Below are positions 34,500 through 43,417 of a stretch of 64,000 nt of DNA, piece after piece; positions within the stretch are counted from its first letter, which is position 1; each line of letters begins with the position of its first letter. The stretch comes from Camelimonas lactis (GTDB taxonomy: Bacteria; Pseudomonadota; Alphaproteobacteria; Rhizobiales; Beijerinckiaceae): NCBI RefSeq assembly GCF_004342915.1, contig NZ_SLWL01000001.1:248001-312000 (forward strand), written 5' to 3'. The notes under the pieces were generated by a model. That model saw only the letters and a list, made by a program, of their open reading frames with translations, searched no databases and had not been told where the DNA came from. A program made the translations under genes and the position numbers.

Positions 34500-35162
34500 G
34501 TGGGGGAGATCAGCCGCAGGGGCGTCGTCGGGGGAATTGCGGCCGCGGTTCTGGCCGGGGCCGCTGGCCCCGTCCTTGCGGCTCCACGGGACCGGGAGCG
34601 CTATTTCGCCGGCATGGCCAGCGATCACGGCCAGAACTACCGGCGCACCAATTTCAACGTGATTGATCCGCGCTGGCGCCGCCAGCTCGTCCAGTACTAT
34701 TCGGATGAGCCGCAGGGCACGGTGGTGGTCGATACGCGCCACCATTTTCTCTATGTGATCTTCGAGAACCGGACGGCGCTGCGCTATGGCGTCGGCGTGG
34801 GCAAGGAAGGTTTCCAGTGGTTCGGCCGCGCCCAGGTTGACCGCAAGGCGATCTGGCCGCCGTGGTCACCGCCCGCCGACATGCTGAAGCGCCGGCCCAA
34901 CCTGCCGCGCTACATGGCCGGCGGCCCGGACAATCCGCTGGGCCCCCGCGCCCTCTACCTGTATCGCGACGGCCAGGACACGGGCTACCGCCTGCACGGC
35001 ACGACCGAGCCATGGTCGATCGGCGCCGACGCCTCCAGCGGCTGCATCCGCATGTTCCCTGAGGACGTCATCGACCTGTACCAGCGCTGCCCCCAGGGCA
35101 CGCGCGTGCTGGTGCTCCGGCACATTGCCGCCAGGGCCGCCGCCGGCAACGATTCCAGATGA
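34500..35162 (+). CDS. L,D-transpeptidase (YkuD domain), exported
   Basis: The 220-residue protein begins MGEISRRGVVGGIAAAVLAG, an export signal with a twin-arginine pair. The YkuD domain spans about residues 75-205: VVVDTRHHFLYVIFENRTAL, then the catalytic LHGTTEPW and SSGCIRM with the nucleophile Cys near 182 and the His in LHGT. These enzymes make 3-3 crosslinks in peptidoglycan or attach proteins to it. The GTG at 34500 follows a GGGGGCGG sequence; a TTG 12 bases upstream is in frame. An OmpA/Pal-like lipoprotein follows 70 bases later, so the two probably act together on the cell envelope. Confidence 0.93.
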   Translation: MGEISRRGVVGGIAAAVLAGAAGPVLAAPRDRERYFAGMASDHGQNYRRTNFNVIDPRWRRQLVQYYSDEPQGTVVVDTRHHFLYVIFENRTALRYGVGVGKEGFQWFGRAQVDRKAIWPPWSPPADMLKRRPNLPRYMAGGPDNPLGPRALYLYRDGQDTGYRLHGTTEPWSIGADASSGCIRMFPEDVIDLYQRCPQGTRVLVLRHIAARAAAGNDSR

Positions 35163-35232
35163 ACCCCCGGGTGAAACCCGCCGGGGCGGCCTGTGCGGCC
35201 CTGACCCGGCTCGTGACGCGCAGGCCCCTTCC

Positions 35233-35910
35233 ATGACCATGATCAGACCCGCCGCGACTTTCACGTTCACCGGCGTCGCCCTGGCGCTGATGTTGGGCGG
35301 CTGCGCCGCCGAGCGCTTCAGTTTCGCCCGGCTGACCGGGAAGCCGCCGGCCGCGCCGGCGGCGCAGGCGGAGGCGCCGGCTCCGGCTCCGGCTCCGGCG
35401 ATGGCGCAGCCGGTCGCCGCCGCGCCGGCACAACTGGCGCCAGCACAACCGGCCGTGGCGCCCGCCGCCTGGGCGCCGGCGACGGCTCCCTCAGGCAGGG
35501 TCACGGACGCGCCGGCAGGGGCTGGCGTCAATGTTCAGCCAGGCAGCAACGAGGATTTCATCGTCAATGTGGGCCGGCGCGTGTTCTTCACCGAGGGCTC
35601 GGCGCAACTCACCAAAATCGCCCGCGACACCCTGGACGGCCAGGCGGCGTGGCTGAAGCGCTTTCCGAAATGGAGCGCCAAAATTCAGGGCTTCGCCGAC
35701 GACCCCGGCACGGACGCCAGCAACAGGACGCTGGGCCAGCAACGGGCCGAGGTGGTGATGGTTTATCTGGTGTCAAAGGGGGTGGCGGCCAGCCGGCTCA
35801 GGGCCAAATCCTATGGCCGCGAGCAACAGCGGATCGTCCGCGCCTGCCCGGACGCCTCCTGCACCGCCCAGAACCGCCGCGTCATCACCAATCTGGAGGC
35901 GCCGCGCTGA
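35233..35910 (+). CDS. OmpA/Pal-like peptidoglycan-binding lipoprotein
   Basis: The 225-residue protein has a lipobox (ALMLGGC, Cys near residue 22), an Ala/Pro-rich linker with repeated Ala-Pro, and a C-terminal OmpA domain (about 105-225): RRVFFTEGSAQLTKIARDTL, IQGFADDPGTDASNRTLGQQRAEVV and AQNRRVI, including the Asp and Arg that hold meso-diaminopimelate. It would tether the outer membrane to peptidoglycan. It resembles Pal, but no tol genes are nearby, so it is probably a paralogue. The ATG at 35233 begins a good signal peptide; longer frames do not. Confidence 0.9.
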   Translation: MTMIRPAATFTFTGVALALMLGGCAAERFSFARLTGKPPAAPAAQAEAPAPAPAPAMAQPVAAAPAQLAPAQPAVAPAAWAPATAPSGRVTDAPAGAGVNVQPGSNEDFIVNVGRRVFFTEGSAQLTKIARDTLDGQAAWLKRFPKWSAKIQGFADDPGTDASNRTLGQQRAEVVMVYLVSKGVAASRLRAKSYGREQQRIVRACPDASCTAQNRRVITNLEAPR

Positions 35911-35993
35911 CCGGAAAATGGAGGTCGCGCCCGCCGGGGCGCGTCTCGCCTGTCCTGTCCCGGGTTCCCCGCGGCGCGTTATTGCCAGCGGCG

Positions 35994-36512
35994 TCAGTCG
36001 ACGCCCTGGTCGGGGTCGCGCGGCGCGGGGATGGCGGCTTTCGGCTTCAGCTTCTTGATGACGCCGGAATAGTTGAGAATGATGCGCGCGCCCACCTTCA
36101 GCACGCCGCGCACGAACAGCACCGACCCGCCGGCCTTCAGCACGTCGCCGGTCGCCTCGACGACGTCGCCCTCATAGGCGGCGCCGATGAACTCGCTGTT
36201 CAGAGACACGGTGACCGAGGGGCCGCCGCGCAAATGGTCAAGGGCGAACATGAAGATGGCGTGGTCGGCGAAGGTCACCAGGCAGCCGCCGTGCGCCACG
36301 TCGATGCCATTGAGGTGGCGCTTCTCGACGAGGAAGGCGCAGCGCACCGAGCCGTCGGCGTCCCGCCGGTGGTAAAACGGCCCGGAGCGGGTGTCGAAGG
36401 TGTCGCGGTCGGGGCGCCGCCAGCCGGCCCATTCGCCGGTTTCAATCAGCACGGAGCGGGCGTTGCTCCCGGGAGCCCCGGTGGCGTCGCTTTTGGGCGC
36501 GTCGGTGGTCAA
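35994..36512 (-). CDS. PaaI-type hotdog thioesterase
   Basis: The 172-residue protein carries the hotdog core HLNGIDVAHGGCLVTFADHA, with the HGG turn and acidic helix of the PaaI/YbaW class, and SVTVSLNSEFIGAAYEGDVV. It should hydrolyse an acyl-CoA. No ATG exists upstream of the domain; a TTG at 36512 preceded by AAAGGA is the likely start. It lies 17 bases after the SDR gene and ends a three-gene unit (alpha/beta hydrolase, SDR, thioesterase). Confidence 0.85.
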   Translation of the reverse strand: MTTDAPKSDATGAPGSNARSVLIETGEWAGWRRPDRDTFDTRSGPFYHRRDADGSVRCAFLVEKRHLNGIDVAHGGCLVTFADHAIFMFALDHLRGGPSVTVSLNSEFIGAAYEGDVVEATGDVLKAGGSVLFVRGVLKVGARIILNYSGVIKKLKPKAAIPAPRDPDQGVD

Positions 36513-36529
36513 GAGGATGTCCTTTGCGG

Positions 36530-37306
36530 TCAGGAGGCGTTGGCGAGGCCGCCGTCGATGGTGAGAATCGTTCCGGTTGTATAGGCCGAGCAGTCGCTGG
36601 CGAGAAAGGCTGCGGCGGCGGCGATTTCCTCCGGCGCGCCTGGCCGGCCGAACGGCATGTCCGCCGTCAGTTCGCGCCAGCGCTCCGCGTCGCCGAACTG
36701 GCGCTGCGCATGGGCGCGCAGCCGGGTTTCCATGCGATCCGTGGCGATGGGGCCGGGGTTGATCCCGACAACGCGGACGCCGTCGCGCGGGCTGGCGCCG
36801 CCAAGGGCGCGGGTGAACGCCATCAGCGAGGCGTTGCCGGCGGCGCCGGTGATGTAATGGGCGTCCAGCCGTTCGCCGCCCATGCCAATGATATTGATGA
36901 TGACGCCGGCCCGCCGCGCCGCCATGCGGGTGTAAAAGGCGCGGGTCACGCCGATGAAGCCGAACACCTTCAGGTCCCAGGCCTCGCGCCAGCGCTGCTG
37001 GTCGACTTCCTGCAAGGTTCCCTGGGGAATGGCGCCGGCGTTGTTGACGAGGATGTCCGCGTCGCCGTGGGCGTCAGCCAGCAGCGCCGCGCTGGCGTCA
37101 TGGGCGACGTCGGCGGCGAGAATGGCGATGTCCGCGCCGGGCGCCTCCGCGCGGATGGCCGATCTGGCGGCCTCCAGCCGGCCTTCATCGCGCGAGATCA
37201 GCGCCAGGCGGCAACCTTCCGCCGCGAGGCGTCTGGCGATGGCGAAACCGATGCCCTTCGAGGCGCCGGTGACCAGCGCCTTGCGTCCTGTCAGATGCAG
37301 ATCCAC
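36530..37306 (-). CDS. SDR-family protein with degenerate catalytic residues
   Basis: The 258-residue Rossmann protein has TGASKGIG (cofactor glycines, residues 14-21), NNAG (near 89) and NPGPIATDRM (near 184). The catalytic site is abnormal: the usual Ser before the Tyr is in IIGMGGERLD, which has no Ser, and YxxxK reads YITGA, with Ala in place of Lys. It keeps nucleotide binding but is unlikely to be an ordinary dehydrogenase; it may use a different mechanism, such as hydratase or racemase chemistry, or be a binding protein. It is the middle gene of the minus-strand unit. Confidence 0.88.
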   Translation of the reverse strand: MDLHLTGRKALVTGASKGIGFAIARRLAAEGCRLALISRDEGRLEAARSAIRAEAPGADIAILAADVAHDASAALLADAHGDADILVNNAGAIPQGTLQEVDQQRWREAWDLKVFGFIGVTRAFYTRMAARRAGVIINIIGMGGERLDAHYITGAAGNASLMAFTRALGGASPRDGVRVVGINPGPIATDRMETRLRAHAQRQFGDAERWRELTADMPFGRPGAPEEIAAAAAFLASDCSAYTTGTILTIDGGLANAS

Positions 37307-37364
37307 GACATTTCTCCTGTGACCGGGATGACGCTGGCGCCCTCAAGGCCCGCGGCGCGCCCGC

Positions 37365-38381
37365 TCAGCGCGGCCAGCCGCCCAGCAGGCCGCGCAGGGC
37401 CGAGACGAAAGCCAGGGGCTGGTCGACCATGATGTGATGGTGCGCCTCCGGGATCATCACGCATGGTGAGCCTGGCGGCGCCACCTCAAGCGCGTAGTCA
37501 ATGACCTTCTCGGTCAGGAAAATGGACTTCTCGCCGAAGATCATGGCCACCGGGCACTGCGCCGTGGACATGTCGATGTGGGGGGCGCCGTCGTGGTAGC
37601 CCTTCCACATGAACGGATCGAATTTCCAGGTGAAGCCCGCCGGGGTATTCGCCGTGGCCGCGACCTGCTTCAGGGAGCCCCGGGCAATGAAGTCGGCGAT
37701 ATAAAGGTTGTCGCAAGGCTGGACGGGCTGGAAGCGGAAGCGGTTCATGGCTTCCTGCCAGGTCGGGTAGATGCGGTTGGGCTGCGGGGTTTTCAGCGGG
37801 CCGCGCCGCGAACGGCGCTCGCGCCGGCGTTCCGGCGACATCACGGGGGAATCGACGGTGATCGCCGCGGCGATCTCCCGGCCGTGGCGGGAGGCGCAGG
37901 CGGTTAGCGGCAGGCCGCCGAACGAATGGCCGACGAACACCGGCTTGCCCGCGTCGAACAGCCCGGCGGCGTGGGCCACCGCCATGATTTCCTCGACGAA
38001 GATATCGAGATCGTACTGTGCGCGGTGGTCCGAATTGCCCATGCCGGTCCACGACATGGCGGCCACCCGGTAGTCCGCCGCGAAGAATGGCGCGATGAAG
38101 CTCCACCAGTCGGCGTGGGCGCCGTTGCCGTGCAGAAACAGCAGCCCGGGCTTGCCGCGCGCGCCCCACGTCAGCATCTCGACGCGGGCGCCGCGCACCT
38201 CGACGAAATCACGCGCGGGCGCCTGACCGATGGCGTCGTCAAACCACGCGGGCGCCGGCGGCGGCGCGCCGTGGAAAGGGGCGAGCAGGGAGGGCGGCGC
38301 GGCGGCTTCAGTAACCCCGGCGGCGTCGGCGGTGGATTGGGCTGGCTGCTCCAGGATCGTTCTCCCCGAATATCTGATCAA
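37365..38381 (-). CDS. alpha/beta hydrolase
   Basis: The protein of up to 338 residues has the alpha/beta-hydrolase fold: LLFLHGNGAHADWWSFIAPF (oxyanion-hole HGNG), the nucleophile elbow VGHSFGG, AMIFGEKSIFL near the acid residue and EAHHHIMVDQPLAF with the catalytic His. Substrate is unknown; ester or lactone hydrolysis would fit the acid-catabolic setting. No ATG precedes the domain, so a TTG at 38381 is taken as start; the first 50 residues are low-complexity. It leads the unit with the SDR and thioesterase (58- and 17-base gaps). Confidence 0.85.
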   Translation of the reverse strand: MIRYSGRTILEQPAQSTADAAGVTEAAAPPSLLAPFHGAPPPAPAWFDDAIGQAPARDFVEVRGARVEMLTWGARGKPGLLFLHGNGAHADWWSFIAPFFAADYRVAAMSWTGMGNSDHRAQYDLDIFVEEIMAVAHAAGLFDAGKPVFVGHSFGGLPLTACASRHGREIAAAITVDSPVMSPERRRERRSRRGPLKTPQPNRIYPTWQEAMNRFRFQPVQPCDNLYIADFIARGSLKQVAATANTPAGFTWKFDPFMWKGYHDGAPHIDMSTAQCPVAMIFGEKSIFLTEKVIDYALEVAPPGSPCVMIPEAHHHIMVDQPLAFVSALRGLLGGWPR

Positions 38382-38696
38382 ATATTTTATTCCGGATTTT
38401 CAGAGGCGGGGGGCTGAGTCAAGCTGCACGGCGCGCCGGCGCATGATCGCGCGGCCGGGATCGGCCGCGGAAGGGCTGGCCTGGCGGGCAGGCCCGGCGG
38501 CAGCCATGCCGCCAGCGCCACGGTCGGGTTGACGCCCCCAGCGCGCGGGGCTGGCGTTCGCGCCGGATTCCGTGCAACGTGATTCCTGAATAAAAAATAT
38601 CGGTTCTCAGGGCTGGATCCTGCTGGTAATTCTGGCCAGGCAGAAACAGGGACCAGGTCGCACGAAGGCCGGGCAGATCAAGGGAGAGGAAACGAG
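38382..38696. other. divergent upstream region between hydrolase and acyl-CoA dehydrogenase
   Basis: This 315-base gap has an AT-rich patch at each end (38371-38400, with the palindrome TGATCA, and 38587-38600), which are the probable promoter zones of the two divergent units. No clear -35/-10 pair or gene is seen. Confidence 0.3.
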
Positions 38697-39935
38697 ATGG
38701 ATTTCACCATCACCGAGCGTGAGTCGTACTGGCGTGACCGCGTCCGCAAGTTCATTCAGGACAATGTGGTTCCGGCCGAAGCCGAATATGTCAGGGAAAT
38801 GGACCTCGTCGGCAAGGATCGCTGGCGCGTCTCCCAGGTGCTGGAGGGCCTGAAGGCCAAGGCGAAGGCCGAAGGCCTGTGGAACCTGTTCCTCGCGCCC
38901 AACCCGGAGCATGACGAAGGCGAATATCGCGGCGCCGGGCTCACCAATCTCGAATACGCCATGTGCGCCGAGGAAATGGGCCGCTACGGCATCGCCTCGG
39001 AAGCCTTCAACTGCTCGGCGCCCGACACGGGCAACATGGAAGTGCTGCATCGCTACGGCACGAAGGCGCAGAAGGACAAGTGGCTGAAGCCGCTGATGAA
39101 CGGCGAGATCCGCTCGGCCTTCCTGATGACCGAGCCGGAGGTCGCTTCCTCCGACGCCACCAATATCGAGACGGAAATCGTCCGCGACGGCGATCATTAC
39201 GTCATCAACGGCCGCAAGTGGTGGTCGTCGGGCGTGGGTGATCCGCGCTGCAAGATCGCCATCGTCATGGGCAAGACCGACAAGTCCGCCCCGCGCCACC
39301 AGCAGCAGTCGCAGATCCTCGTGCCCATGGACACGCCCGGCATCGAGGTGGTCCGCATGCTGCCGGTGTTCGGCTATGACGACGCCCCGCACGGCCACGC
39401 CGAGGTCATCCTGCGCAATGTGCGCGTGCCGGCGGAAAATCTGATTCTCGGCGAGGGACGCGGCTTCGAGATCGCCCAGGGCCGCCTTGGTCCCGGCCGC
39501 ATCCATCACTGCATGCGCACCATCGGCGTCGCCGAGGTCGGCCTCGAAAAGATGGTCAAGCGTCTGCAATCGCGCGTGGCGTTCGGCAAGAAGGTGTCCG
39601 AGCAGTCGATCTGGGAGCAGCGCGTCGCCGAGGCCCGCACCGATATCGAAATGACCCGTCTGCTTTGCCTGAAGGCGGCGGACATGATGGACAAGGTCGG
39701 CAACAAGGCCGCCGCGCTCGAGATCGCCATGATCAAGGTCGCCGGTCCGCGCATCGCCCTCAAGATTCTCGACGACGCCATCCAGGCCCACGGCGGCGGC
39801 GGCGTCACCACCGATTTCGGCCTGGCCTTCAAGTGGGCGCACATCCGCACCCTGCGCCTGGCCGACGGTCCGGACGAGGTGCACAACCGCGCCATCGCCC
39901 GCATCGAATTCGCACGTCATTCCAACGCAGGATAA
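38697..39935 (+). CDS. acyl-CoA dehydrogenase of the ACAD10/ACAD11 (LvaC-like) type
   Basis: The 412-residue protein has ACAD features: [63 protein letters not shown] and the C-terminal [20 protein letters not shown]. The last motif has Asp where MCAD has its catalytic Glu (ADGPDE for YEGTS), as in ACAD10/11. Animal ACAD11 and bacterial LvaC act on 4-phosphorylated acyl-CoAs and do not simply desaturate. The next gene, 7 bases on, encodes the matching APH-type kinase, so a 4-hydroxyacyl-CoA pathway is likely. AGAGGA precedes the ATG. Confidence 0.92.
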   Translation: MDFTITERESYWRDRVRKFIQDNVVPAEAEYVREMDLVGKDRWRVSQVLEGLKAKAKAEGLWNLFLAPNPEHDEGEYRGAGLTNLEYAMCAEEMGRYGIASEAFNCSAPDTGNMEVLHRYGTKAQKDKWLKPLMNGEIRSAFLMTEPEVASSDATNIETEIVRDGDHYVINGRKWWSSGVGDPRCKIAIVMGKTDKSAPRHQQQSQILVPMDTPGIEVVRMLPVFGYDDAPHGHAEVILRNVRVPAENLILGEGRGFEIAQGRLGPGRIHHCMRTIGVAEVGLEKMVKRLQSRVAFGKKVSEQSIWEQRVAEARTDIEMTRLLCLKAADMMDKVGNKAAALEIAMIKVAGPRIALKILDDAIQAHGGGGVTTDFGLAFKWAHIRTLRLADGPDEVHNRAIARIEFARHSNAG

Positions 39936-39942
39936 CACTGAA

Positions 39943-41019
39943 GTGCTGGATCAGAAGGAAGTCGCGGAGGAGGTTTTCTCCGGAACAAAGCCGGTTGAGG
40001 AGCGCCATCGTTTCGACGAGGCGCGTCTCGCCGCCTGGCTCGCCGACCACGTGGAGGGCTATCAGGGCCCGCTCACCGTCGAGCAGTTCAAGGGCGGGCA
40101 GTCGAACCCGACGTATTGCCTGATCACCCCGTCGCGCAAATACGTTCTGCGGCGCAAGCCGCCGGGCAAGCTGCTGCCCTCCGCCCACGCGGTGGACCGC
40201 GAATTCCGGGTGATCTCGGCGCTGAACACGGTCGATTTCCCGGTCGCCCGCGCCTACGCCCTCTGCACGGACGACAGCGTCATCGGCACGATGTTCTACG
40301 TCATGTCGATGGAAGAGGGCCGGGTGTTCTGGAACGGCACGCTGCCAAGCGTGCCGAAGGAACAGCGCGCGGTGATGTACCGCGACGAGATTGAAACCCT
40401 GGCGAAGCTGCACAACCTCGATCCGGTGGCCATTGGCCTGGCGGATTTCGGCAAGCCGGGCAATTACTTCTCGCGACAGATCGACCGCTGGACCAAGCAG
40501 TATCGCGCCTCGGAGACATCGCGCTTTGAGTCGATGGAAAAGCTGATCGAGTGGCTGCCCCGCACCGTGCCGGAGCAGACCCACACGTCGGTGGTGCATG
40601 GCGACTACCGCCTCGACAACATGATCTTCCACCCTACCGAACCGCGCGTGCGCGCGATCCTCGACTGGGAGCTGTCCACCCTGGGCGATCCGCTGGCTGA
40701 CTTCACCTATGTCATCATGGGCTGGGTGATGCAGCACGACGGGCGCGCCTCGCTGGGCGGCGTCGACTTCAGGGAGCTGGGAATCCCCGACGTCGACGAA
40801 GTCATCGAGATCTATTGCAAGGCCACCGGCCGCGCCGGCATTCCGGACGTGAACTGGTATTTCGCCTACAACCTGTTCCGGCTGTCGGCGATTTCCCAGG
40901 GCATCGCCGGCCGCGTGCGCGACGGCACCGCCAACAGCCCGCGCGCCGCCGAGGCCGGCAAGCGCGCCGAGCCGCTGGCTGACATGGCGTGGTCCTACGC
41001 GGTCAAGGCCGGAGCCTGA
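39943..41019 (+). CDS. APH-type phosphotransferase (ACAD10/11 kinase-domain or LvaA-like)
   Basis: The 358-residue protein has a kinase-like fold: GGQSNPTYCLIT (nucleotide loop), KYVLRRKPPG (ATP Lys region), the Brenner motif VVHGDYRLDNMIFHP with catalytic Asp, and AILDWELSTLGDPLADF with the metal Asp. These are the hallmarks of the APH domain fused to ACAD in animal ACAD10/11. By that relation it should phosphorylate the 4-hydroxyl of a hydroxyacyl-CoA, not an antibiotic. It starts at a GTG, 7 bases after the dehydrogenase gene. In Pseudomonas putida the kinase LvaA needs a small partner, LvaB; none is visible here. Confidence 0.92.
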   Translation: MLDQKEVAEEVFSGTKPVEERHRFDEARLAAWLADHVEGYQGPLTVEQFKGGQSNPTYCLITPSRKYVLRRKPPGKLLPSAHAVDREFRVISALNTVDFPVARAYALCTDDSVIGTMFYVMSMEEGRVFWNGTLPSVPKEQRAVMYRDEIETLAKLHNLDPVAIGLADFGKPGNYFSRQIDRWTKQYRASETSRFESMEKLIEWLPRTVPEQTHTSVVHGDYRLDNMIFHPTEPRVRAILDWELSTLGDPLADFTYVIMGWVMQHDGRASLGGVDFRELGIPDVDEVIEIYCKATGRAGIPDVNWYFAYNLFRLSAISQGIAGRVRDGTANSPRAAEAGKRAEPLADMAWSYAVKAGA

Positions 41020-41238
41020 CGCCAGGGGGACGGCGGCTGTCTGTCGCCGTTCCTCTCCCGCCTTTTGCCGGCGAAGCGGCCGCCGCGTCGCCGCAAAGCG
41101 CGCCAATCAGAAAGACCCGATAAAACCCGGGCTTCGGTCCCCGGTTTTGCTCCGGTCCACAGACAATCCGGGCAGACGCACGGCAGCCGCGTCCCGCGCC
41201 GCTCCGGCGCGTCATGTCCAGGGAGACAGGAAGCGTCC

Positions 41239-42009
41239 ATGACCACATTGTTTGATCTGACCGGCAAGGTCGCGCTCATTACCGGTTCGTCCCGCGGCAT
41301 CGGCCGCGCCATCGCCGAGCGCATGGCCGAGCATGGCGCCAGGGTTGTCATTTCGTCCCGCAAGCCCGGGCCCTGCGAAGAGGTGGCGAAGGTCATCAAC
41401 GACCGGCACGGCGAGGAGCGGGCGATCGCGGTTCCCGCCAACATCTCCGAGAAGGAAGACCTGCAGCGCCTGGTTGACGCCACCAACGCCAAATGGGGTC
41501 GCATCGACATCGTGGTGTGCAACGCCGCCTCCAACCCGTTCTACGGGCCGATGGAGAAGCTGCCGGACGACGCTTTCCGCAAGATTCTCGACAACAACAT
41601 CGTCTCCAATCACTGGCTGATCCAGATGACGGCGCCGCAGATGCGCGCGCGCAAGGACGGTTGCATCATCATCGTCTCGTCGATCGGCGGCGTGCGCGCC
41701 TCGACGGTGATTGGCGCCTATTGCATCTCCAAGGCGGCCGACATGCAGCTGGCCCGCAATCTGGCGGCGGAATATGGCCCCGACAATATCCGCGTGAACT
41801 GCATCGCGCCGGGACTGATCAAGACCGACTTCGCCAAGGCGCTGTGGGAAGACCCGGACAATCTGGCGCGCACCACCTCGACGGCGCCGCTGCGCCGCAT
41901 TGGCATTCCGGACGAGATCGCCGGCGCGGCGGTGTTCCTCGCCGGACCGGCCGGCAATTTCATGACCGGACAGTCCCTGATCATCGACGGCGGCGTCACC
42001 GTGGTCTGA
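41239..42009 (+). CDS. SDR-family oxidoreductase (classical)
   Basis: The 256-residue protein has TGSSRGIG near residue 14, VCNAAS in place of NNAG, the catalytic Ser in IIIVSSIGG, YCISK (YxxxK) and NCIAPGLIKTDFAKALW. The active site is complete, so it should be an NAD(P)-dependent alcohol dehydrogenase or ketoreductase. AGGAAG precedes the ATG. It follows the kinase by 219 bases; a role in interconverting 4-oxo- and 4-hydroxyacyl-CoA (as LvaD does) or in 3-hydroxyacyl oxidation would fit, but is inferred. Confidence 0.92.
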   Translation: MTTLFDLTGKVALITGSSRGIGRAIAERMAEHGARVVISSRKPGPCEEVAKVINDRHGEERAIAVPANISEKEDLQRLVDATNAKWGRIDIVVCNAASNPFYGPMEKLPDDAFRKILDNNIVSNHWLIQMTAPQMRARKDGCIIIVSSIGGVRASTVIGAYCISKAADMQLARNLAAEYGPDNIRVNCIAPGLIKTDFAKALWEDPDNLARTTSTAPLRRIGIPDEIAGAAVFLAGPAGNFMTGQSLIIDGGVTVV

Positions 42010-42124
42010 TCGGCGACCCGGCGTTTAACCCCTCAACGTGGCCCGGGCGGCCGCGACTGTTGCAAAGGGCGGCGACCGTGCATGGGCGCGGAGCCGCATG
42101 ACAGCAAGGACGGAGCAGCACAGA

Positions 42125-43123
42125 ATGAAGGCGATCCTCACCAAGGCCGTTGGCGGGCCGGAAACCCTGGTTCTTGAGGAGGTTCCGGATCCGGTTCCCG
42201 GTCCGAAGCAGGTGCTGCTCGCAGTCAAGGCCTGCGGCGTGAACTTCCCCGATACGCTGATGATCGAGGACAGGTACCAGTTCAAGCCGCAGCGTCCCTA
42301 CTCGCCGGGCGGCGAAGTGGCCGGCGTGGTCGAGGCGGTCGGCGCCGAGGTCAAGGGCGTCAAGGTCGGCGACCGCATCATCGGTTCGACCGGGCACGGC
42401 GGCATGGCCGAAAAGGTGCTGGTGGATGGCTTCCGCTGCATCCCCATGGTCGACGAGATGCCGTTCGATGAAGCCTCGGCGTTCATCCTGACCTATGGCA
42501 CCTCCCATTACGCGCTGAAGGATCGCGGCCAGCTCAAGGCGGGTGAAACGCTGCTGGTGCTGGGCGCGGCCGGCGGCGTCGGCCTCGCGGCGGTTGAGCT
42601 GGGCAAGGCGATGGGCGCGCGGGTGATCGGCGCCGTCTCCAGCCAGGACAAGGCGGATCTGGTCAAGGCGCACGGCGCCGACGACGTGGTGATCTATCCG
42701 CGGGGGCCGTTCGACAAGGACGGCAAGAAGAAGCTGGCGGAACTGTTCAAGAACGCCTGCGGCGAACACGGCGCCGACGTGATCTACGACGGCGTTGGCG
42801 GCGACTACGCCGAGGCCTCGCTGCGCGCCATCGCCTGGGAGGGCCGCTTCCTCGTCGTGGGCTTCCCGGCCGGCATTCCGTTGCTGCCGCTGAACCTGAC
42901 CCTGCTCAAGTCCTGCCAGGTGATCGGCGTGTTCTGGGGCGCCTGGGTGGCCCGTAACAACAAGGGCTTCGCCGAAAGCGTCGCGGAACTGATGGACTTC
43001 TACAAGCGCGGCCTGGTCAAGCCGCACGTGTCGGAGCGGTTCCCGCTGGCGAAGGCCGGCGACGCCATCGCCCACCTTGCCGCCCGCAAGGCGATGGGCA
43101 AGGTCGTGGTGACCATGGACTGA
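42125..43123 (+). CDS. NADPH:quinone oxidoreductase-like zinc-independent MDR protein
   Basis: The 332-residue protein has the GroES-like N-terminal domain (VKACGVNFPDTLMIEDRY, YSPGGEVAGVVEAVG) and a Rossmann domain with LVLGAAGGVGLAAVELGKAM (near 140). It lacks the zinc-ligand Cys and His of alcohol dehydrogenases, so it belongs to the quinone oxidoreductase/enoyl reductase branch. It may reduce an alpha,beta-unsaturated carbonyl intermediate. The ATG at 42125 is chosen from homologous start position (MKAILTKAVGGPETL); a longer frame lacks support. Confidence 0.92.
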   Translation: MKAILTKAVGGPETLVLEEVPDPVPGPKQVLLAVKACGVNFPDTLMIEDRYQFKPQRPYSPGGEVAGVVEAVGAEVKGVKVGDRIIGSTGHGGMAEKVLVDGFRCIPMVDEMPFDEASAFILTYGTSHYALKDRGQLKAGETLLVLGAAGGVGLAAVELGKAMGARVIGAVSSQDKADLVKAHGADDVVIYPRGPFDKDGKKKLAELFKNACGEHGADVIYDGVGGDYAEASLRAIAWEGRFLVVGFPAGIPLLPLNLTLLKSCQVIGVFWGAWVARNNKGFAESVAELMDFYKRGLVKPHVSERFPLAKAGDAIAHLAARKAMGKVVVTMD

Positions 43124-43130
43124 GCGCGCG

Positions 43131-43158
43131 GGCGCCGCGGGAACTGCCCCGCGGCGCC
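43131..43158. other. strong GC stem-loop after the quinone oxidoreductase gene
   Basis: GGCGCCGCGGG (43131-43141) pairs with CCCGCGGCGCC (43148-43158), an 11-bp stem with a 6-nt loop, seven bases after the stop. There is no T run; it may stabilise the 3' end or act as a processing site within the cluster. Confidence 0.5.
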
Positions 43159-43417
43159 TCCGGCAATCCGATGGGCGCCGCCAATGCCGCTCTGGACGCG
43201 GCGGCGCGCTGGCGGGCGTTTCCGGGGGCGGGCGCTGGCCCGGCTTCCGGGAAAGCCGCCAGTTCAGGACCATATGGCAAAATCCGCTCCGGTGTGAACG
43301 GGATTTGCCCCAACAGGCCGGAGCAGGGCTTCCGGCGCGCGGGCCTGGGTGGATGATGGAAGCTGGCGTGGCCAGCGACGCTGATCATCCCGCAGGGCCC
43401 GTTTTCATGACGAGGGC

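Noticed and set aside
35233-35910. Calling the OmpA-domain lipoprotein the housekeeping pal gene
   Set aside because: No tolB, tolA or ybgF is adjacent and the linker is unusually long, so a paralogue is more likely.
39943-41019. Antibiotic phosphotransferase (aminoglycoside resistance) reading of the APH gene
   Set aside because: Its motifs and close coupling to an ACAD10/11-type dehydrogenase point to acyl-CoA metabolism, not drug resistance.
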